From NCBI GenBank assembly GCA_000442015.1, contig KE561054.1, forward strand, positions 85,535 to 149,534: a stretch of 64,000 nucleotides of DNA, in the 5' to 3' direction. The notes under the pieces were generated by a model that saw only the letters and a list, made by a program, of their open reading frames with translations, searched no databases and had not been told where the DNA came from. Position numbers and translations under genes: made by a program. This document shows, in pieces, positions 35,788 to 46,674 of the stretch. Within the stretch, counting starts at the first letter, position 1. The number at the start of each line of letters is the position of its first letter. This DNA is from Rozella allomycis CSF55 (taxonomy: Eukaryota > Rozellomycota).

Positions 35788-37604
35788 ATGTTTAATTTTA
35801 AGCATTTTCAAAGAGCTGGATTCTTTTCACAAAAGTCAAAGCTTTATAGCTCTTTCAAAAGCAAAACGTTCAATTTTAATAGCTACATTTTCATTTTCAT
35901 TGGAGCCACCACGACTGCACTGGCTTATAAATACTATGTTTCGAATTCAATCGTGGCGGCAGAGAGCGGGGAGAAAAAACCAAAGTTGGTTGTACTTGGT
36001 ACAGGATGGGGCTCGGTTGCAGTAAGGCGTGCGTTTAGGTCAATTCTAGCTTCTTAAAAAATTGGATCCCCATCAATATGATGTTACTGTTGTATCTCCC
36101 CAGAATTATTTTTTATTTACGCCATTGCTCCCATCTGCAATTGTGGGGACAGTCGAAAGCCGGAGCTTGGTTGAGCCCATACGGAAAATCTTAAGGCCTC
36201 TTGACGGCGATTACTTGGAGGGTGTGGCGGAAAGTGTAAATCTATCTATTAGACATGATGCAGGTCAACTTGGAAAACAAAACTGTGACAGTATCGGGTT
36301 CTAACAAGACAAAGTTTGAAGTGCCTTATGACAAATTAGTTATTGCTGTTGGTGCAAATGTTAACACCTTTGGCATACCTGGTGTAAAACGTATGTTATT
36401 TATGTATGGCAAAGTAGAACACTGCTTCTTTATGAAAAACGTTTCTGATGCCATTGGTATTAGAAATAAACTGATTGATTTGTTTGAAAAGGCCAATCTG
36501 CCAACTACAAGTCAAAAAGAAAAGAATAGGCTGTTGTCATTTGTTGTTGTTGGCGCGGGACCTACAGGGGTGGAAACTGCGGCAGAAATATCAGACTTTA
36601 TCAACGAAGATGTTCCAAAATATTATAAAAACATAAAAGCAGAAGATATCAATATAACTGTTCTTGAGGGTCTTGATCGGATCTTAAATACCTACGATAA
36701 CAAGATTGCCGAGTACACTGAAAATCTTTTTAAAAGACAAAACATTAAAATAATTAAAAAAGCTATGGTATCTGAAGTTAATGATGGTGATATTGTCTAC
36801 AAAGACACGGCAAACGATAAGATGGTTAAGATACCTTATGGTTTATGTGGTAATAATGTTTAGCTATAAATATGAGTTTGGAGCGGCGGAATTGGGGTCA
36901 ACCCATTTGTCAGAAGATTTATGGACAATATTCCAGAACAAGAGAATAGTCGAGCTCTTTTGATTGATAGTAGACTTCGCGTGAAAGGAACATCTGATAT
37001 TTACGCTTTAGGTGATTGCTCCTCAATTGATCTTCCCCGCATCAAGAAAGCCGCCTTGGACCTTTTCAAACAAGCAGACAAAGATGGAAGCAACTCAATT
37101 TCTTTTGAAGAATTAAGTGAATTGGTTGATGTGGTCGACAAACATCATCCTCAAGTCGGCCTTCATTTTCGATACATCAAGGAAATCTTTCAAACGTACG
37201 ACAAGGATAAAGATGGAATGCTTTCTATGCCTGAATTCACTTCGATGCTGGAAGAGGTTGATAAAAAGCTTAAGACAATTCCCGCGACAGCCCAAGTTGC
37301 AACACAGCAAGGCGTGTACTTGGCAAGAAAACTGAATGAGCTTTCAGAGACAAAGTTTACCCAAGCTGAAGTGGAAATGACACCGTTTAGATATCATCAT
37401 TTAGGTTCATTGGTCTATATCGGCGAAGATCAAGCATCCATTGACTTTGGAGGGGATTTATCAATGAGTGGCTATTCAACTTACTGGTTGTGGCGATCAA
37501 TATATTTGAGCGAATTGGTGTCGATGAGAACAAGAATGCTTGTAGGATTTGATTGGTTCAAAAAATTTGTATTTGGAAGAGATATAAGCCATGTAACTCA
37601 ATAA
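35788..37604 (+). CDS. NDE1: Type II NADH dehydrogenase with EF hands (external, NDE-like)
   Basis: Rotenone-insensitive NADH:ubiquinone oxidoreductase of 569 residues, placed on the mitochondrial inner membrane. Basic presequence-like start (MFNFKHFQRAGFFSQKSK) and one hydrophobic segment (YIFIFIGATTTALAYKYYV) precede two Rossmann sites, LVVLGTGWGSVALLK (FAD) and FVVVGAGPTGVETAAEI (NADH). YALGDCSSI follows, then an EF-hand insertion (DKDGSNSISFEE; DKDKDGMLSMPE), as in calcium-regulated NDE of fungi and plants. C-terminal WLWRSIYLSELVSMR is typical. Introns 28, 28, 24 and 27 nt; one restores VWSGGIGVNPF. The ATG at 35788 is the first in frame. Confidence 0.93.
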
Positions 37605-37659
37605 AGTTGTGTATTACATTTATGTTTTCTTCTTTTGTAAATAAATACCCCGGCTAAAC

Positions 37660-38194
37660 ATGAACTCTATTCGCAATTCGTTATTACAAGCACCTTTGAA
37701 ACCATCTTTGATCCATTTTAGAAATTATAGTCTTGTTAAAGATATTAAGACAGTTCCATTCAACAAGAAATACCTCCAAATGACTGAGCAGGAAAGACAT
37801 GATTTAATGCAAGAATGGAAGGAAAAAATGAGAACAGACGATTGGAGAAATTTTACGATTGAAGAAAAACAAGAAGGTAATTTATATAATTCATGTCCAC
37901 AGTTTACCTCTTAGCATTTCCATTGCCACCACCTGCAAGAACAGTCAACAAATTTACATTGTTGCTTGGCTGCGTTGGCGGAATAGCATTTTCTTACATA
38001 TTAATGAATACAATTCAGTCTTTTGGTAAGCAGTTTGTGCCGATGAAACCTTAGGCAATGGAAGGCACCGATTAGACACGCCAGAATATCGTAAACTCAG
38101 ACACGAATGGCGTGACAAAAATGGTATTAATCCGATCTTTGGACAAGAAGATCATTTTATCCCCCCAAGATTTGACCCAAATTTGGATGAATAA
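37660..38194 (+). CDS. Cytochrome c oxidase subunit IV (fungal COX5 type)
   Basis: Single-helix inner-membrane subunit of complex IV, 159 residues. Presequence-like N-terminus MNSIRNSLLQAPLKPSLIHF, then matrix segment QEWKEKMRTDDWRNFTIEEK, a hydrophobic helix (KFTLLLGCVGGIAFSYILM) and an intermembrane tail (EYRKLRHEWRDKNGINPIFG) as in fungal Cox5. Introns of 26 and 29 nt. It follows NDE on the same strand; both are respiratory, but I see no sign of co-transcription. Confidence 0.85.
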
Positions 38195-38270
38195 ACCTTG
38201 AATCAATGTTTTAATTTGCTTCAATTTTAGAGTATAGAAAATGGAACAGTTTATTCAATTAAAAAACGTA

Positions 38271-39308
38271 TCAACCAGATTTATTTAGAATGACAATTTT
38301 ACCACGAGTTCTCCCAGATTTACTTTCTTTATAAGCCTCTTCTACCTCTTCAAGTGAACATTGCTTGCCTACATATGGAATAATGCCATTTCGCTCCACG
38401 AAATCAGCCATTTCTTGAAAATATGAATCGTTTAGGTATCCTAACAAAATTTTATAGCGAATAGAACCGAATAACTTTTTCCCTAGGATTCCAAATCCCA
38501 ATTTTACAAAACTTGAAAGTGAAGGGGATTCGTCAGGAGGGCCGGTAATGGTGATGAATAGGCCATTTTTTCTTAACATACCTTTAGACGCTAAATTGTA
38601 ATATTCACCTCCACCTACACAGTCTACACAGAGGTGGAAAAAGTCCTTTTTAGTTTCCAGTTGTTTTATCAAGTCACCTTTTGTATAATCAACAACAACG
38701 TCAATGCCTATATAGTTTTTCATAAATTCTGCATTTCTGGTACTACAAATTCCCCAAATTTGGCCCACGCCCATCTTTTTCAGGATTTGACATGTAAAGA
38801 TGCCTACTCCTCCAGAACAACCGATCACGATCACATTCTTTGAAGAATTATTTTTAACTTCAAAGGGATCAAGCCTACCATTGACAACTAGACAGTACCA
38901 GGCTGTCGTTCCACAAACACCAATTGTCGCAGCTTGGCTCCATTCAAATTCCTTTGGTTTTTTTCTTACAGAATCTTTATCGACGTTTAATTTAACAAAC
39001 TCTGCTTGTGTGCCATCACTTTCCGGTGAATGAAGTTTTCCATACACTTCATCTCCAACTTCAAATTCAGTGACACCTTCTCCCTTGGCTACAATAACAC
39101 CAGCATAATCTAAGCCAAGAGTATGAGGGAGAGATATTTTCAAGTATGTTTTCATGTAACCTCCTGCCACCTTCCAATCTACTGGGTTAATTGATGAAGC
39201 AATAACCCTCACTATTATCTCTTTGCCATGTGTTATCTTAGGTTCTTCTCTATCCAAAACTTTGATATTGCCATCCATTGCATAATGGCTTGCCACGACT
39301 GCCTTCAT
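38271..39308 (-). CDS. MDR-family quinone oxidoreductase / zinc-less alcohol dehydrogenase
   Basis: Intronless, 345 residues. GroES-like N-terminal domain (ASSINPVDWKVAGG, LGLDYAGVI, GDEVYGKL) and Rossmann domain (VIVIGCSGGVGIFTCQILKK). Zinc-ligand Cys/His positions of classical ADH are absent, so a quinone-oxidoreductase or RTN4IP1-like activity is more likely. The lack of introns contrasts with most neighbours; recent acquisition or retroposition is possible but unproven. Confidence 0.88.
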   Translation of the reverse strand: MKAVVASHYAMDGNIKVLDREEPKITHGKEIIVRVIASSINPVDWKVAGGYMKTYLKISLPHTLGLDYAGVIVAKGEGVTEFEVGDEVYGKLHSPESDGTQAEFVKLNVDKDSVRKKPKEFEWSQAATIGVCGTTAWYCLVVNGRLDPFEVKNNSSKNVIVIGCSGGVGIFTCQILKKMGVGQIWGICSTRNAEFMKNYIGIDVVVDYTKGDLIKQLETKKDFFHLCVDCVGGGEYYNLASKGMLRKNGLFITITGPPDESPSLSSFVKLGFGILGKKLFGSIRYKILLGYLNDSYFQEMADFVERNGIIPYVGKQCSLEEVEEAYKESKSGRTRGKIVILNKSG

Positions 39309-39520
39309 TGCTTTTATTGTGCAAAATTAACTTAATTAAGAAATCTTGAATATCAATAATACAATATCGAAACTTTGCTATTCAAATTTTTAGTTTTGGT
39401 ATTAAGTATAGTTACTTGAAGGATAATAGATAATATTTGATAATATTTGGCGGCTCCTATAATGTTAATATTCGCAATGTAAACTATTCTCATTAAAAAT
39501 GTTTTAACCAATTTTATTCT

Positions 39521-40437
39521 TTAAACTGTGTTTATCTGAGAATTTGTTTCAAAAATATAACCGTTGCCTTTGTAGCTCGCCACAGGTAAAAGCCACAGTA
39601 GGGGACGATTACCGAAAACCTTTCAAAGGTATAATAAGAGTTTTACTTGAAGAAAATTTTCTCTATTTCCTAGATCAAAAACGTTTGCACCGGATGATGT
39701 AAATCCAAATCTACTCTTCTCCATACTCTCTATCGTCGTTTTGTTTTTAAGTATTAGTTGCAAATGGTAAATAAGCAGAATAAATACCGTAAGACCGAAA
39801 AGTCCGCTCCCTAAAATACAGAACATCCATTGGAGATTATCGGTATCCCAGTTTTTAGATAGGTCCCTTGAAACATCTGCTATAGCAGGTGCGAGGACAA
39901 TTAAAATGCTCAAACAGTACAATGACAAATACCAGAGAAACAAAATAAAAAATTTGTAATTCTTGAATCCAACACAATTATTTACCCATGGGCAGTGGTG
40001 GTCCATTTTCAAAACACACTTTTTACAAACAGAGCAATGGTGGCACCTGTCTGGTTTAGGAGCATCGCACTTTCTGCAATATCTTTCTTTTCCATTTTCT
40101 TTTCTAGTAATACTTGGTGGGTTTCCAGTCGGAGCAAAATCCATACTTGATGATGATGGACACCCGGGATTCACGAAACAAGTTTTTAAATAGGAAACAA
40201 TTAAAAGAACAAATAAAATATGGTAAAATATGACGAAAATGTAAGCATTTGTCTTTTGGACTGCTTCTGGAAGCCAGTGTTTCGCTGTTGTTAAATATTA
40301 TGTTAAATCATACCACAGTAGGAAAAAATAATAACATAGTAGCTCCAAAGTATTAGAGAAATCGCTATTAAAAAAGGAATCGCATTTGCAATGATTGAAA
40401 AGACTTTTGCGCCTCGTTCAAAACTGTGGCTGGCCAT
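39521..40437 (-). CDS. DHHC-type palmitoyltransferase
   Basis: Protein S-acyltransferase of 286 residues: two N-terminal TM helices (IIANAIPFLIAISLIL; YIFVIFYHILFVLLIVSYL), the cysteine-rich domain YCRKCDAPKPDRCHHCSVCK with catalytic MDHHCPWVNNCVG, two further TM helices and the conserved TTxE-like TTIESMEKSRFG, with NFLQVFGN ... WLLPV at the C-terminus. Similar to Pfa3/ZDHHC2-15-20. Two introns, 29 and 27 nt. About 250 bp of AT-rich DNA with an N at 40645 separates it from OLA1. Confidence 0.93.
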
Positions 40438-40689
40438 GACAGTCGGGGTGGAGAACAAAAAATAGAAGATAAGACTCACCCGCTATACAGATATATGTTT
40501 TTCCTAATTATTAAATTTAACTAGTTAACGATACTTTTCTTCCTATTCTATGATTAATCGTATTTACTTAATATATGATGCCATAAATCACTTTTCGTCT
40601 GATTTTTTTTAAAACATATTAAAATTTATATTAATAATTTTATANATATATGTCTGATAGAATTCTTAAAACATATAATAATTTTTTAT

Positions 40690-42212
40690 TTATTTCTTTT
40701 TGGGTGCGGTCACGTTAAATTTAAAGTAAATGATGTCTCCATCTTCTATCACATGATCCTTGCCTTTTTGGAGATACTTTCCAGCAGCTTTGACTTGAGC
40801 TTCTGATCCTAAATCCTTCAAGTCTTGATATTTCATGATTTCAGCCATAATAAATCCCCTTTCGAAATCAGTATGAATAACCCCTGCTGCCTGAGGCGCC
40901 TTGGTTCCTTTTCTTATTGTCCATGCGCGAACTTCATCTGCTCCTGCAGTGAAAAAATAGATTAGTTGCAAAGAAGAATACCCGGTTACAATAATCCTAT
41001 ATTACAATCGAAATTCTAAAATATACTTTGGAAGGGCGCTTGTAGTGTTTAATTCTTTCAAATATTGCTCTTTTTCGTCTGGAGTGGACTGTGAGAGTAA
41101 AAGCTCCAAGGAACAAGAAAAGGGAATCAAAGTATCGCCAGGGGTGTTTTCGTCAATCCATTGTTTAATTTTAGGCAACCAAATATGTGACTATAATTAA
41201 AAATCTTACCATTTGTTCTTTTTACGAGCATAGTCAGTTTCAGAGATATTGGCCAAATAAGTTACAGTCTTTGCAGTGAGAAGCAAAAGGGAATTGATAA
41301 TGTCAATTTCCTTGCCATTCCAGTCACCGTGACGAACGTCTTTTTTCTCTTCGCTGACCCATTTATAAACCAATAATTTATTAATTGAAATTAAAATTAC
41401 TTTTTCCACGGTTTCTAGCTCAAAGACCTTTTCTTTGTTTTTTTCCTGACCACGAATGCCCTTTTTGAGCGATTCATATTTATTTTTTAAAAATTCTTCA
41501 TCTTTCAGTCGAAGTTCTTCATGAATGATGCTGAGGTCACGAACAGGGTCAACTTCTCCTTCGACATGAACGACATTTGGCTCTGAGAAAGCCCTCACTA
41601 CATGGAATATACCGTCCACAGCACGAATCTAGTAATTAATAAAAAAAACTTGATCCTACATTGGACAAAAAGGCATTTCCAAGACCCGCTCCACTGGCAG
41701 CACCCTTAACCAGTCCAGCGATGTCGATGACCGTCAAGTAAGCAGGAACCTAAAATTATGAATATGTGCAATTACTTTTGACGCTGGCTTATACGTGTCA
41801 CAAAGCCAATCAAATCTTGCATCAGGAACTGCAACTCTACTCTCCTCCGGATCTATCAATAATATATTGTAAATATAATACCTATTGTACAAAATGGGTA
41901 ATTCTCAGCGGCAACAGCAGAGTTTGTAAGAGCATTAAAAAACGATGATTTACAATTACCAGCAACAAATGATACTTACCCAACATTTGGCAATCCTACT
42001 ATGCCTATTTTCAAGTTATTTGATGGTCGCCCTAATAAAGGCTTTTCAGGCGTGGTTGATGTCTTCTTTACCATTTTTTTACTTGCGAAGCCACGCTCTC
42101 CTTGGATGAAAACCAGTTTGCGAATACGAGATCGAAAAGGTTTGGGCAGAATTGACGTTGAGAAACTGGAGTTTGACCCTTTCGAAGCTAATGAAACTAT
42201 TGGTGAAAACAT
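40690..42212 (-). CDS. OLA1: Obg-like ATPase OLA1/YchF, with N-terminal extension
   Basis: Ribosome-associated P-loop ATPase, 449 residues as annotated. [20 protein letters not shown] (P-loop), [44 protein letters not shown], and a TGS domain ([29 protein letters not shown]) match OLA1. Six introns; two, 41953-41979 inside the P-loop and 41180-41209 at the KKNKW tryptophan, must end in TG, not AG, to keep this highly conserved protein. The ATG at 42212 adds 46 residues of Ser/Arg-rich, presequence-like sequence before the usual start, [16 protein letters not shown]. Either start could be used. Confidence 0.93.
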
Positions 42213-42342
42213 TAGCCCTTCTGTGTATGAGGCGCTGCCATCATCCGTAAAAGGAATTTAAATGTTTGAATAGTAGTATCTTTTGCATTGCATACATGAA
42301 GCAACATCATTACACATCGAGGAACCCGAAAGTTATTTTTCA

Positions 42343-42456
42343 ATGGATCCAACTGCTTTGATGGCTGCCGGTAATATTCTCAATACCAAAACAAGAAGGA
42401 ATTCTGGTTCAAGAGTTGTTAAGGAGCGAAATATCATCCATGAAGGAAAATTGTAA
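42343..42456 (+). CDS. Small hypothetical protein, 3' structure unresolved
   Basis: ATG at 42343 opens a 37-residue frame (MDPTALMAAGNILNTKTRRN ... EGKL) directly opposite OLA1. A second stretch with coding character, 42484-42561 (SVLNESEDAFFQDHIRTPNE...), probably belongs to the same gene. No GT-AG or GT-TG intron I can find joins the two in frame: the 37-nt GT-AG candidate (42454-42490) gives a stop after a few codons. No family recognised. Confidence 0.4.
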   Translation: MDPTALMAAGNILNTKTRRNSGSRVVKERNIIHEGKL

Positions 42457-42680
42457 AATAGGTAGTTAAATTAAATTTACCGACATCAGTTTTAAACGAG
42501 AGTGAAGACGCATTCTTTCAAGACCACATTCGAACACCAAATGAGCAAAGTTCAGAAGAATGATATTATATTAGTTCTTAAGGTTGGTGTTTAATTGAAT
42601 GTCGGCATCCATTAAAAAAATAAACTTTTTTGCTCTGTTTGCCTGGGCAAGCCACTATAACCCTTGTCGGATTTTTTTCA

Positions 42681-43198
42681 ATGGTATGAATTTGAACTTT
42701 TCGTGTTTTATTATTCTTATATGTTTCGAATAGATATAATAATTACAGAATTTAATTTCTAGGTTTATAATCGCTTTATTGAAGTTGGCCGTGTAGTCCT
42801 TGTTAACTATGGTCCAGATGCTGGAAAACTTGCTGTTATCAGCGAAATTATTGATCATAACAGAGTAAGCGCAATTATTAAGTAAAATACAGGCTATTGT
42901 CGATGGTCCAACTACCGGTGTTGCACGTCAACAATTATCTTTTCGCCGACTTGCTGTTACACCATTTAAAGTTTCAGTTCCACGTGGAAGTCGTTCAAAG
43001 ACAATCAAAAAAGTTTTTGAAGCTGAAAAAATCGCTGAAAAATGGGAAACCACTTCCTGGGCAAAGAAATTAGCCGTTAGAGAAAAGAGAGCAGCCATGT
43101 CTGACTTTGATCGTTTCAAGGCTATGTTACTCAAGAAGCAACGCCGCGCTGTTGTTGGAAAGGAATATGGAAAATTGAAAAAAGCTGCCAAATTATAA
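42681..43198 (+). CDS. RPL14: Ribosomal protein eL14
   Basis: Large-subunit protein of 136 residues: [60 protein letters not shown]. The ATG is separated from the rest by a 79-nt intron (42684-42762, GTATGA...CTAG), the longest in the window; a second intron is 42865-42892 (28 nt). An intron directly after the start codon of a ribosomal protein gene is a common pattern in intron-poor fungi and microsporidia. Confidence 0.94.
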
Positions 43199-43280
43199 TA
43201 AAATTCATTTCCATTGACACTTGTACTGTTTCTATTTCTAGTTTATTTTACGGCGATTCTTGTTGCTGGTGGCGCATTTC

Positions 43281-43686
43281 ATGAAAGTAAAGAAAAAGGA
43301 TTTGAAACGGCAAGAACGCAAAGAAAATTTATTAAAAAGTAAAAGTTATGAAGTTTTTTGAAAAAAGATCTATACTCTAGGCCTAAAAATGAAAAAAGAT
43401 GCAAGGCATTTGAATTAGATGATATAAAAAAGGAAGTTTTACTTAATGAAAAGGTTTTAGCATTGTCGAATGATTTTCACAAAGAAAAGGTTTCAAATAA
43501 CCAGAAGAGACCAAAGACATCAAAAGGAAGGATTTCTACGTTGTATGGAGATTTTTTTCTTTTAAATCTAGACACAAAGAGAAGAAACAGATAAATAATG
43601 TACTGAATTTTCCATTATTCCAGAAAGACCCAACTTCTGCTCTAAAGGAACATCTCAAAAACTTAGTTGAAACTAAACGAATTTAG
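43281..43686 (+). CDS. SLX9: SLX9-like ribosome biogenesis protein
   Basis: A 115-residue lysine-rich protein from three exons (two 29-nt introns). N-terminus MKVKKKDLKRQERKENLL, then a basic central segment (SNNQKRPKTSKGRIS) and a C-terminal INNVLNFPLFQKDPTSALKE followed by HLKNL, which matches the Slx9/FAM207 pattern FxxNPxxTIxxHL. Expected nucleolar, in small-subunit maturation. It follows eL14 on the same strand; both are ribosome-related. Similarity is short, so moderately sure. Confidence 0.65.
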
Positions 43687-43877
43687 TCAATTACGAAATG
43701 GTTTATTTGGATATTAACATGACTCAATAAAGGTGCTTCAGATTTTTTCAGTTACTCTGAAATAATTCGGGATAACGTTATATAATATTATTGATAAAGC
43801 AATGAAATTATAAAAAATTTTGTGAACTATTTTATTGTTATCACAGTTAAGCCTGATTTAGCAAAATTCCAGAATTC

Positions 43878-46489
43878 ATGGATTTTGTTTCTGCCTTACA
43901 AAACACGTTAGAAATATTTAGCAATGATCCCAGACCTTACCAAGAGGTTATCTATGATATCCTAAACAGGGCAGATTGCTTGAACATAATCTTTTTGTGT
44001 TTTCAAGTAATATTGTGCAACCAAGATATATAGAATCGAGACCTTCATTTTACAGGATGCAAACTATTAGAAATGCAACTCGTTAAATTAAATTATCAGG
44101 ATAATATTGAAGATTTTGTCGAGACAATTTGGGCTACAATGGTGGAACAAATGTTCACTGCTAGAGACGTTAGAAAAATATCAAAATGGGTAAACGAAAT
44201 GATTTAGTCGCAAAGAGTGTTTGTATCGCACTTAAAAATGAATGGACTTTTCTTGATAGAATGTTTATGTTCGCGGAAAGACAATCGCATTTTCAGTTCA
44301 TATCTTTGTTTGTCATTGAATGTCTTCGAAATTGTACAGATCAATTTTTAATTTCTTCCTTTGTCATTCAAAATTCAAAGTTTGGTGGTGATTGGAAAAA
44401 TCATTTGGTGGAGAATCTTCCTAAATGCATGGATTTCTTAAAGCAATGTATAATTAATCTACAATTCTGCGAAGAATGTATGGAAGTCTATGGAGAATGG
44501 ATAACATATAGTAGGTCTTTAGAGTAATTTGAATTCGATGCTCTAATAAGTGAACTAGTTGAGTACATTAAATTTGTACTTCCTCTATTAAGTAACACAC
44601 TGTACTTTAAGATGGCATGTGAATGTATCAACCAGGGAGTTCTTGCCAGCCACCATTATAAGAGTCAAGAAAGCTTTATTTTTCTTGCTTCGAATTTAAT
44701 TGAATTGTCTAATATGCTAAATGACGAAAATGATTTTTATTCATTCTCAAAGCTACTGGTCAATTATGGCAGTACGTTTCCAAACACGTTTTTAACACAT
44801 GAGCGCCTTATTCATTTACTTTTATCATTGACAACTCGAAATAGTATTTCTTATGATTTAAATATGTTGTATTTTCCGTGCTGGATTGATCTTGCGTACC
44901 ATTGTAGCGAGAACGATCGGTTTAAAACAACACTTGAAAAGTGTGTGGAGGCAATGCTACCAAATTTGATCCATAAAATTTTATACGCTGAATATTCAAC
45001 AAAGGACGATAAGGATGCCTTTGAATCATTTAGAAATGAAGTATCAGACCTCCTAATTGAATTTTACAATTTTGGTTTTCTTAATTTAAGTTTTCTAGAT
45101 TTAGTAATTACAGACAGTTGCTCCTGGAGGACACAGGAATTATTTTTTTATTTATCTTCGCAATTTATTGCTAATGTTAAAGAAATTGATAGTCGTAATA
45201 TCGTTTTCAGAGGCTTACATAACCTGCCATGTATTAATGATAACCAAATTTTATCAAAGAGTGTATTTCGATTTATTGATGAAATTTGCCGCTCGGGTAC
45301 TTTGGATCTTTTCCCAGATTTTCCTATGCTACCTTTATTGGAATACACTTTAAGCCAATTGAACACAATTTCGAAGTTACGCAAAACAATAATTGGCATG
45401 TGCTGCAAAATAAATGCTTTGGAGATAAAAGTTTCTCCCGAATTTTTTTCCAATGTTTTGAAACAATTTAAACCGAATGAAAATGTAGAGAATAAGTGCG
45501 TACTTTGCTCGATTATTGTAATATTGGGTCAGCATGATCAGAAATTTATTGAAAAGTTACTAAATCTTATCGATGAAGAAGGATGCGTATCTTTTCAATA
45601 CAAATACTTCATGTCTGTTATAACGCATGTTACAGAGCCTGTAATTATTGAAGCCTTAAGACCACGTGCTAACAAAGTAATTTCAGCACTGATTGAATAC
45701 CAATTACTAGAAGAGGCATTCAATTTCATCCCTATTGCTTTAGAAAAAAGTTGCGTTAATTTAAGTCCTGTCATGAACTTTCTTCATGAAGTTTTATCTA
45801 GTGACAAAGACTCTGCCACGATTGAATGTTGCATTAATTGCATGGAAAAGCTTCTTGTTATTGATAATGCGCAATCTAGGTCAATTCTAGATCTTTGTCT
45901 ATTTCGTCTGAAACATTTTGGTGCGACAATGTCAAATCAACCTGAGAATGTTGATTTAATATATGCGCTAATGAAAAAAGTAATATATTTTCTTTAGTGA
46001 CAACTGTGCATTTCAGGTATGGCCGAGCTACCGACATCAATTGAAGACGTTGCCACCTTCACCCTAAATTTTTTATCCATTAAGAATAGAATATGCCTTG
46101 AAAAAGTTTGCTCCTTTTTGGTAGAAGATTATGCATGATAATTTTTAGGAATACATTTTAAAGCGGAAAAGTTTTTCCTTTTGTTCTATTGGATATCCAG
46201 TAACAGAGTTGTACACCAATCTATTTATCACCCCACTTCCGAAATCTTATTTGGAGGTTTTATTCCACTTGGCGTTCCATATTAAGCGCCATTACCCACA
46301 GGAATTTATATTTTCCTTTAATAGTCTATTTAAAAATATGATTGAGAATAAATCCTTGAAAGCGAATATTAAATTGCTACTTGAAAATGTTAACCGGTAA
46401 ATATATCCCATTTATGCTTTACTGGAAGTGCTAGGAATATTAAGGAATTCAAAGACGCTTCATTTAATATGTTAAATGCTTTAAAATAA
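43878..46489 (+). CDS. Importin-beta family karyopherin, TNPO3/Mtr10-like
   Basis: An 814-residue all-helical HEAT-type protein from seven exons (introns 27, 26, 27, 27, 28, 32 nt). Best overall resemblance is to transportin-3/Mtr10: a pattern like FxSFRNEVSDLLIEFY ... CSWRTQELFFYLSSQ in the middle, TSIEDVATFTLNFL and TELYTNLFITPLPKSYLEVL near the end, and a short C-terminal helix. Cargo would be SR or mRNA-binding proteins by family. The intron 45980-46006 ends in TG. The N-terminal importin-beta domain is short. Importin-13 is an alternative. Confidence 0.72.
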
Positions 46490-46674
46490 ATCATTTATTG
46501 ACAAGTACACTAGGTTTATCTTTTAAATTTTATGAACGCTAGCAGTTTTTTAGATACATAAATGTTTTATTGATCAATTTAATCATTAGCAGAATATCAG
46601 TAAAGATTGATTATTTGTATCACTGAAAAACTTTAATCTTGCTGCTCCAACTTTTGGAAATTCCAGATCCAAAC

